Shown one piece after another: positions 13,512-17,449 of a stretch of 17,449 nt of DNA; position 1 is the stretch's first letter; the number at the start of each line of letters is the position of its first letter. A program made the position numbers and the translations under genes. The stretch comes from RGIG3009 sp045541495 (lineage in GTDB: Bacteria; Bacillota; Clostridia; Oscillospirales; Acutalibacteraceae), in the NCBI GenBank assembly GCA_045541495.1, contig JAZQJE010000041.1:1-17449 (forward strand), read 5' to 3'. The notes under the pieces are model-generated. The model saw only the letters and a list, made by a program, of their open reading frames with translations. It ran no database searches and had not been told where the DNA came from.

Positions 13512-15428
13512 TTGGAGTCCAACAATAATAACTACGGAAAATTGTTCCGAAATCTGGGATTGTTCATCGGATTACCGTTATTGATTCTGGTGATCGTATG
13601 GCTGTTCCTTTCGGGAAATGCTGCTTCGGAAGAAAAAACATATTCCCAATATTTGACCTATTTTCAAGAAGAGAAAGTAGAAGAATTTGAACTGGATATT
13701 CGTACCGGTGTTTTGTCGATCGTTTTAAAAGACGCGTATCGCGAAGATGTTAACAAAGACGGCAAGATCAACGATAAAGATGGATTGTCCTATGTTGTGC
13801 CCGATGTAGGATTGTTCATTCAAGACATTGAACCATACCGCGCCTTGGTTAAAAAGTACAATATCATCCAAACTACACAGATCCCGTGGGTATCTATGCT
13901 CCCGTCTTTGTTGATGATTGGATTCTTTGTGTTCATGTGGATCATGATGCGCCGTTCATTTTCGGCCATGGACGGCGGTGGAAAGATGATGGGTTTTGGG
14001 AAAGCCCATGTTAAAAATTCTAACGATGAACGCCGTAAGACCACTTTCGCCGACGTAGCAGGAGCAGACGAAGAAAAAGAAGAACTGCAAGAGATTGTGG
14101 AATTCCTTCGTTCTCCTAAAAAATATAAAGAACTGGGAGCCCGCGTACCCAAGGGTGTGTTGCTTGTGGGCCCCCCCGGTACCGGCAAGACTTTATTAGC
14201 TCGTGCCGTAGCAGGGGAGGCAGGCGTACAATTCTTCTCTATTTCGGGTTCGGATTTTGTGGAGATGTATGTGGGTGTTGGTGCCTCCCGTGTGCGTGAC
14301 TTGTTTGACCAGGCGAAAAAGAATTCGCCCTGTATCATCTTTATCGATGAAATTGATGCAGTCGGTCGTCAGCGCGGTGCCGGTTTGGGCGGCGGCCACG
14401 ATGAACGAGAACAGACTCTTAACCAATTGTTGGTGGAAATGGATGGATTTGGTGTTAACGAAGGTGTCATTATGATGGCGGCTACCAACCGTCCCGACAT
14501 CCTCGATCCCGCGCTGATGCGCCCCGGTCGATTTGACCGCCGTGTGGTTGTTAATTATCCCGACGTTAAGGGACGCGAAGCTATCCTTCGTGTCCATGCC
14601 AAAGGCAAACCGTTAGGCCCCGATGTGGATTTAGCGGTTATCGCCAAATCGACCGTCGGTTTCACCGGCGCAGATTTGGAAAATCTGCTTAACGAATCCG
14701 CCTTGTTAGCGGCACGCCGCTCGTACCACTCCATCACCATGCGTGAAATCGAAGAAGCCACGCTGAAAGTAATCATGGGCACGGAGAAAAAGAGTCATGT
14801 GATCTCCGAAAAAGATAAGCGCATCACGGCTTATCACGAAGCGGGCCATGCTGTGGTTTCGTATTTCTGTCCCACGCAAGATCCTGTCCATCAAATCTCG
14901 GTCATTCCCAGAGGTATGGCTGCGGGCTTTACCATGAACTTGCCCGAAAACGATCACCATCATCTAACCAAAAAACGCATGTTGGAAGACATTCAAGTAT
15001 TGCTTGGCGGGCGTGTTGCCGAAGAGATCGTATTTGCTGATGTATCCACCGGCGCTTCCAATGACTTAGAACGCTCCACGGAAACTGCCCGTAAAATGGT
15101 CACCAAATACGGTATGAGCGACGAGTTGGGCCCCGTAGTATTCGGTGCATCCGATTCCAACGAGGTGTTTTTAGGTCGGGATTTTGGTCATACTCGTGAC
15201 TATTCCGAAAGCGTTGCTGCCGTCATCGACGAAGAAGTCAAGGCGATTATCACGGACGGTTATGCGAAAGCCAAGACCATCCTTAGCAATCATCGTGATA
15301 AATTGGATTTGGTTTCCGAATACCTTATTGCTCACGAGAAAATGGACGGCGAACAGTTTAAAGCGGCCATGGAAGGACGGGAGATTCCCGAATATTCCAA
15401 CAGCAATTTGTTTGTCCCCAAAGAATAA
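13512..15428 (+). CDS. ftsH: ATP-dependent zinc metalloprotease FtsH
   Basis: A 638-residue membrane-anchored AAA+ protease that degrades misfolded membrane proteins and regulators as a hexamer. Order: first membrane helix (about 15-34), extracytoplasmic domain (about 35-128), second helix (about 130-147), AAA+ domain with Walker A GPPGTGKT at 220-227, Walker B IIFIDEID and the second region of homology near MRPGRFDRRV, then the peptidase with HEAGH at 442-446 and the third zinc ligand Asp518 in NDLERST. The start is a TTG at 13512 with AAGGAG 9 nt upstream and 6 nt after hpt. An oddity is a 12-residue EF-hand/dockerin-like loop, DVNKDGKINDKD (79-90), inserted in the external domain. A strong terminator follows the stop. 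Confidence 0.96.
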   Translation: MESNNNNYGKLFRNLGLFIGLPLLILVIVWLFLSGNAASEEKTYSQYLTYFQEEKVEEFELDIRTGVLSIVLKDAYREDVNKDGKINDKDGLSYVVPDVGLFIQDIEPYRALVKKYNIIQTTQIPWVSMLPSLLMIGFFVFMWIMMRRSFSAMDGGGKMMGFGKAHVKNSNDERRKTTFADVAGADEEKEELQEIVEFLRSPKKYKELGARVPKGVLLVGPPGTGKTLLARAVAGEAGVQFFSISGSDFVEMYVGVGASRVRDLFDQAKKNSPCIIFIDEIDAVGRQRGAGLGGGHDEREQTLNQLLVEMDGFGVNEGVIMMAATNRPDILDPALMRPGRFDRRVVVNYPDVKGREAILRVHAKGKPLGPDVDLAVIAKSTVGFTGADLENLLNESALLAARRSYHSITMREIEEATLKVIMGTEKKSHVISEKDKRITAYHEAGHAVVSYFCPTQDPVHQISVIPRGMAAGFTMNLPENDHHHLTKKRMLEDIQVLLGGRVAEEIVFADVSTGASNDLERSTETARKMVTKYGMSDELGPVVFGASDSNEVFLGRDFGHTRDYSESVAAVIDEEVKAIITDGYAKAKTILSNHRDKLDLVSEYLIAHEKMDGEQFKAAMEGREIPEYSNSNLFVPKE

Positions 15429-15465
15429 CAAAAACCGGATGTTGATCGTCAACATCCGGTTTTTG
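15429..15465 (+). terminator. Strong intrinsic terminator after ftsH, probably bidirectional
   Basis: A perfect 17-bp stem (15429-15445 with 15449-15465) with a 3-nt loop TCG. The core is CCGGATGTTGA paired with TCAACATCCGG, flanked by an A-run on the left and a T-run on the right. It starts right after the ftsH stop. The A-run on the left gives a T-run on the other strand, so it can also end the convergent gene at 15480-15923. Confidence 0.92.
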
Positions 15466-15479
15466 CATGTAAGTGAAAA

Positions 15480-15923
15480 TCAGTTTTCTTCGTCTTGTTC
15501 GCCATCACGCACGGCAATAGCGTGTAGCGTGATAATACGCGCACCGCTATTGTTGGAAACAGCGTCAAAGGTCATTTGCCCACCGCAAACGGAACAAGTG
15601 GGACGTACCGCTTCTTCAGAGGCTTTAACGGGCAGCGGCATGTTTCGCTGACTGGCGATACACGCCCGCTGATGCCCCGAAATGACTTCGCCGTGATCAC
15701 ATTCGCACAGAGCCACGGTGATGGGGCGCATCTGTTCTTTTTTGGAACACATGGCTTTATACAGTTTAGGGCAATACAGCAAATCGTTAGTAGGGATCTT
15801 CAGGGAACCCGAAACGGAAAAATCGTCCACCACATTTAAGGAACATTTTCCCGTTTTTAAAAAATAACAATTGTTCTTATTTAACTTAATGGTTACATCA
15901 ATTTTTGCTTTAGAAACGCTCAT
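15480..15923 (-). CDS. Small cysteine-rich protein of unknown function, probably metal-binding
   Basis: I do not recognise this 147-residue protein. Nine cysteines are at 19, 27, 51, 59, 73, 75, 88, 110 and 113; CSVCGG (110-115) is a zinc-knuckle-like CxxC and CEC (73-75) with nearby histidines could complete a site. Residues 77-98, HGEVISGHQRACIASQRNMP and onward, resemble the G-x-x-I-x-G-H-x-R-x-x-A-x...P-V pattern of ParB/Srx-like domains, but the rest does not obviously fit that fold. The acidic C-terminus ends GEQDEEN. No signal peptide or membrane segment is seen. The ATG at 15923 has GAGG 8 nt upstream; the in-frame GTG at 15932 overlaps that site and is rejected. It is transcribed alone, convergent to ftsH and divergent from spoIVB, from an extended -10 promoter. 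The gene appears real; the function is unknown. Confidence 0.75.
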   Translation of the reverse strand: MSVSKAKIDVTIKLNKNNCYFLKTGKCSLNVVDDFSVSGSLKIPTNDLLYCPKLYKAMCSKKEQMRPITVALCECDHGEVISGHQRACIASQRNMPLPVKASEEAVRPTCSVCGGQMTFDAVSNNSGARIITLHAIAVRDGEQDEEN

Positions 15924-15942
15924 GATAAACACCTCAACCAGT

Positions 15943-15951
15943 ATTATAACA
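15943..15951 (-). promoter_or_regulatory. Extended -10 promoter of the cysteine-rich protein gene
   Basis: On the minus strand TG-T-TATAAT (15951-15943) lies about 20 nt upstream of the start codon. No good -35 hexamer is found at 16-18 nt, so the TG extension probably compensates. Confidence 0.55.
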
Positions 15952-16005
15952 TAAAGAATGAAAAAAGCCTATACATAATTTTAAAAAATTTCACTTCTTG
16001 TTAAA

Positions 16006-16022
16006 ATCCGTGCAAAACGGAT
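16006..16022. repeat. Small inverted repeat in the spoIVB upstream region
   Basis: ATCCGT (16006-16011) and ACGGAT (16017-16022) around GCAAA. It lies in the 175-bp gap between the divergent cysteine-rich gene and spoIVB and could be an operator or a chance hairpin. I see no convincing sigma-F or sigma-G promoter in this gap. Confidence 0.3.
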
Positions 16023-16098
16023 GGAATTCCTATCAATAAACCTCGTTGTCTGTGGCAAAGTAATAAGGCAAACGCAACAGTAATAAAGAGGAATTGAT

Positions 16099-17331
16099 AT
16101 GAAAAAATATATTCAGCAGTTATGCGGCTGGCTTTTTTTGGTAACGGTACTGATCATTGGTGGTGTGTGTTACTGGCAAATCACTCTGCCCGAAACCTAT
16201 AAGGTGGAAAAAGGGGAGAATTTAATCATCTTGGATTCCATCGCTGTTTCACAGGTGTATGATACGGGCGGTAACGGCGTGAAAAGTGTCAACCTCTCCA
16301 CAGGTGACAGTTATAAAGCAGTATTGAAATGGTGCGGAATTTTTCCCATAAAAACAGTTTCGGTTAAGGTTGTGGAGTCCTCGGTAGTAACTTTGGGTGG
16401 GATCCCGTTCGGCATTAAACTCTATACCGACGGTGTTTTGGTGGTTTCTCTGTCGGATGTGGATACTGCCGTGGGGAAAAGTTGCCCCGCCAAAAAATGC
16501 GGATTGAACGTTGGTGATGTGATCGTTTCCATTAACGGCAAGGATGTTTATACCAATCAAGAAGTTGCCGATATTGTGGAACAATGCGGTGGCAAAGAAC
16601 TCGTGTTATGTATTCGCCGTGACGGTATCGAATCTACGGTCAAACTGCAACCGGAGAAATCTAAAAGCGAGGGACGGTATAAGATTGGCTTGTGGGTAAG
16701 AGACAGTTCCGCGGGAATCGGCACCGTAACATTTTACGACCCCAAAACAGGCGTTTTGGCGGGACTTGGACATCCTGTATGCGATGTGGATACGGGCGAA
16801 ATCATCCCCCTTTCCGCAGGTGAGATCGTACCGGCCCGTATTTATAGTGTGAATAAAAGCAAGGCCGGTGCCCCCGGTGAATTGCGGGGCGGTTTTGAAA
16901 CAGGGTCATTTGGAAGCCTTGTAAGCAATAACGCCGCCGGTGTTTACGGAATCATGAACAATGGCATGGTGGGCCAGACCGTGGAAGTGGCACTAAAGCA
17001 GGAGATCTCTGAAGGCGCGGCGCAAATCTATACCACCATACAGGGCGTACACCCCGATTGGTATACTGTTAACATTACAAAGGTCAACTATAACGATGCC
17101 GCCATCACCCGTAACATGATTATCGAGATCACCGATCAACGGTTATTGGATGAAACAGGCGGTATCGTCCAGGGAATGAGCGGAAGTCCTTTACTCCAGA
17201 ACGGTAAGCTAATCGGAGCTGTTACCCATGTATTAGTTGACGATCCAACAAAGGGATACGCTATATTTGCGGAGAACATGTTAGAGACCGCACAATCTGT
17301 TTCTGAACAACAATTGAAAGAGGCATCGTAA
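16099..17331 (+). CDS. spoIVB: SpoIVB peptidase (sporulation signalling serine protease)
   Basis: A 410-residue forespore protease that is exported into the space between the forespore membranes and triggers sigma-K activation by cutting SpoIVFA. The N-terminal anchor spans about residues 10-28 after MKKY. A PDZ domain spans about 100-188 (GGIPFGIKL ... GLNVGDVIVSINGKDV). The S55 peptidase domain follows with His225 in GLGHPVCDVDTG, Ser361 in VQGMSGSPLLQNGK and probable Asp346 in ITDQRLLDETGG. Asp346 and Ser361 are assigned because their spacing of 15 equals the known B. subtilis Asp363-Ser378 spacing. Length is close to B. subtilis SpoIVB (425). The ATG has AAAGAGG 7-8 nt upstream. In many spore formers spo0A follows; here the window ends. 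An intact copy indicates an endospore former. The promoter was not identified. Confidence 0.95.
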   Translation: MKKYIQQLCGWLFLVTVLIIGGVCYWQITLPETYKVEKGENLIILDSIAVSQVYDTGGNGVKSVNLSTGDSYKAVLKWCGIFPIKTVSVKVVESSVVTLGGIPFGIKLYTDGVLVVSLSDVDTAVGKSCPAKKCGLNVGDVIVSINGKDVYTNQEVADIVEQCGGKELVLCIRRDGIESTVKLQPEKSKSEGRYKIGLWVRDSSAGIGTVTFYDPKTGVLAGLGHPVCDVDTGEIIPLSAGEIVPARIYSVNKSKAGAPGELRGGFETGSFGSLVSNNAAGVYGIMNNGMVGQTVEVALKQEISEGAAQIYTTIQGVHPDWYTVNITKVNYNDAAITRNMIIEITDQRLLDETGGIVQGMSGSPLLQNGKLIGAVTHVLVDDPTKGYAIFAENMLETAQSVSEQQLKEAS

Positions 17332-17337
17332 ATCATA

Positions 17338-17358
17338 ACCACCGGCCGTGCCGGTGGT
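17338..17358 (+). terminator. Hairpin after spoIVB (terminator-like, no T-run)
   Basis: ACCACCGGC (17338-17346) and GCCGGTGGT (17350-17358) form a perfect 9-bp stem with a 3-nt loop, 6 nt after the spoIVB stop. No T-tract follows on either side, so it may be a weak terminator or the first stem of the structured tail. Confidence 0.5.
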
Positions 17359-17449
17359 ATGCACTGCCCCCTTAGGGCATAATGCCGGCCGGGCCTATAG
17401 GCCCGCCGAAAGGTTTGCCAACCGCAACACTTTCACCGGCCGCCCCTAA
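17359..17449. repeat. GC-rich multi-hairpin tail, possible interspersed repeat or structured RNA (may continue past the edge)
   Basis: A non-coding stretch noticeably richer in G and C than the rest of the window. It holds the stem TGCCC/GGGCA (17365-17369 with 17375-17379), the perfect palindrome GGGCCTATAGGCCC (17391-17404), the pair GAAAG/CTTTC (17408-17412 with 17430-17434) and the nested GGTT/AACC (17412-17415 with 17420-17423). A long-range pair GGCCGG (17387-17392) with CCGGCC (17436-17441) could close over most of it, competing with the palindrome. No gene or promoter is seen. No second copy exists in this window. Confidence 0.4.

Noticed and set aside
13820..14338. Open frame of 172 codons on the minus strand, opposite ftsH
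   Set aside because: Antisense to the FtsH Walker region; Ser/Pro-rich translation typical of a reverse-complement shadow.
15952..16098. Sigma-F or sigma-G promoter for spoIVB
   Set aside because: CATAATT near 15974 resembles a sigma-G -10, but no -35 element lies at proper spacing, so no promoter is called.
1..17449. CRISPR array, insertion sequence, intein or group II intron
   Set aside because: No spaced direct repeats, transposase, reverse transcriptase or intein motifs were seen; DnaB and other core genes are uninterrupted.

Overview
This window looks like chromosomal DNA of an endospore-forming clostridial Firmicute, probably a gut-type Oscillospirales/Ruminococcaceae relative. The grounds are the sporulation protease SpoIVB, RNase J, the c-di-AMP phosphodiesterase GdpP, strong sigma-A type promoters with G-rich ribosome binding sites, and two Firmicute gene orders (gdpP-rplI-dnaB and tilS-hpt-ftsH). 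Genus or species cannot be read from the sequence.

Layout. At the left edge is the start of a minus-strand OadG-like sodium-pump subunit, divergent from a cofactor-independent phosphoglycerate mutase family gene (372-1583). Next is about 560 bp holding only decayed fragments of an NAD(P)-dependent oxidoreductase and a ParB-type protein, lying against the 3' end of a tRNA-Leu(TAG) gene with its own promoter and terminator. A minus-strand operon follows, rnhA - trkA - trkH (5563 down to 2277), giving RNase HI and a Trk/Ktr-type K+ uptake system. A divergent intergenic region (5564-5845) carries a promoter for each side and a leader with two hairpins ahead of rnjA. Then comes a long co-directional plus-strand run: rnjA, gdpP, rplI, dnaB, tilS, hpt, ftsH (5846-15428), closed by a strong, probably bidirectional terminator. 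A convergent small cysteine-rich protein of unknown function (15480-15923) is divergent from spoIVB (16099-17331). The window ends in a GC-rich, hairpin-dense tail.

How the genes fit together. The run from rnjA to ftsH is core housekeeping: RNA decay, c-di-AMP breakdown, ribosome assembly, replication, tRNA-Ile modification, purine salvage and membrane proteolysis. TrkA/TrkH and GdpP are functionally linked in Firmicutes, because c-di-AMP represses K+ uptake and GdpP destroys c-di-AMP. SpoIVB acts in the forespore-to-mother-cell signal for sigma-K activation.

No obviously new multi-gene system is present. The best leads are an EF-hand/dockerin-like calcium loop in the external domain of FtsH, the structured rnjA leader, the mosaic remnant beside tRNA-Leu, a 16-nt identity at the same position in two promoters, the small cysteine-rich protein with a ParB-like stretch, and the structured 3' tail.
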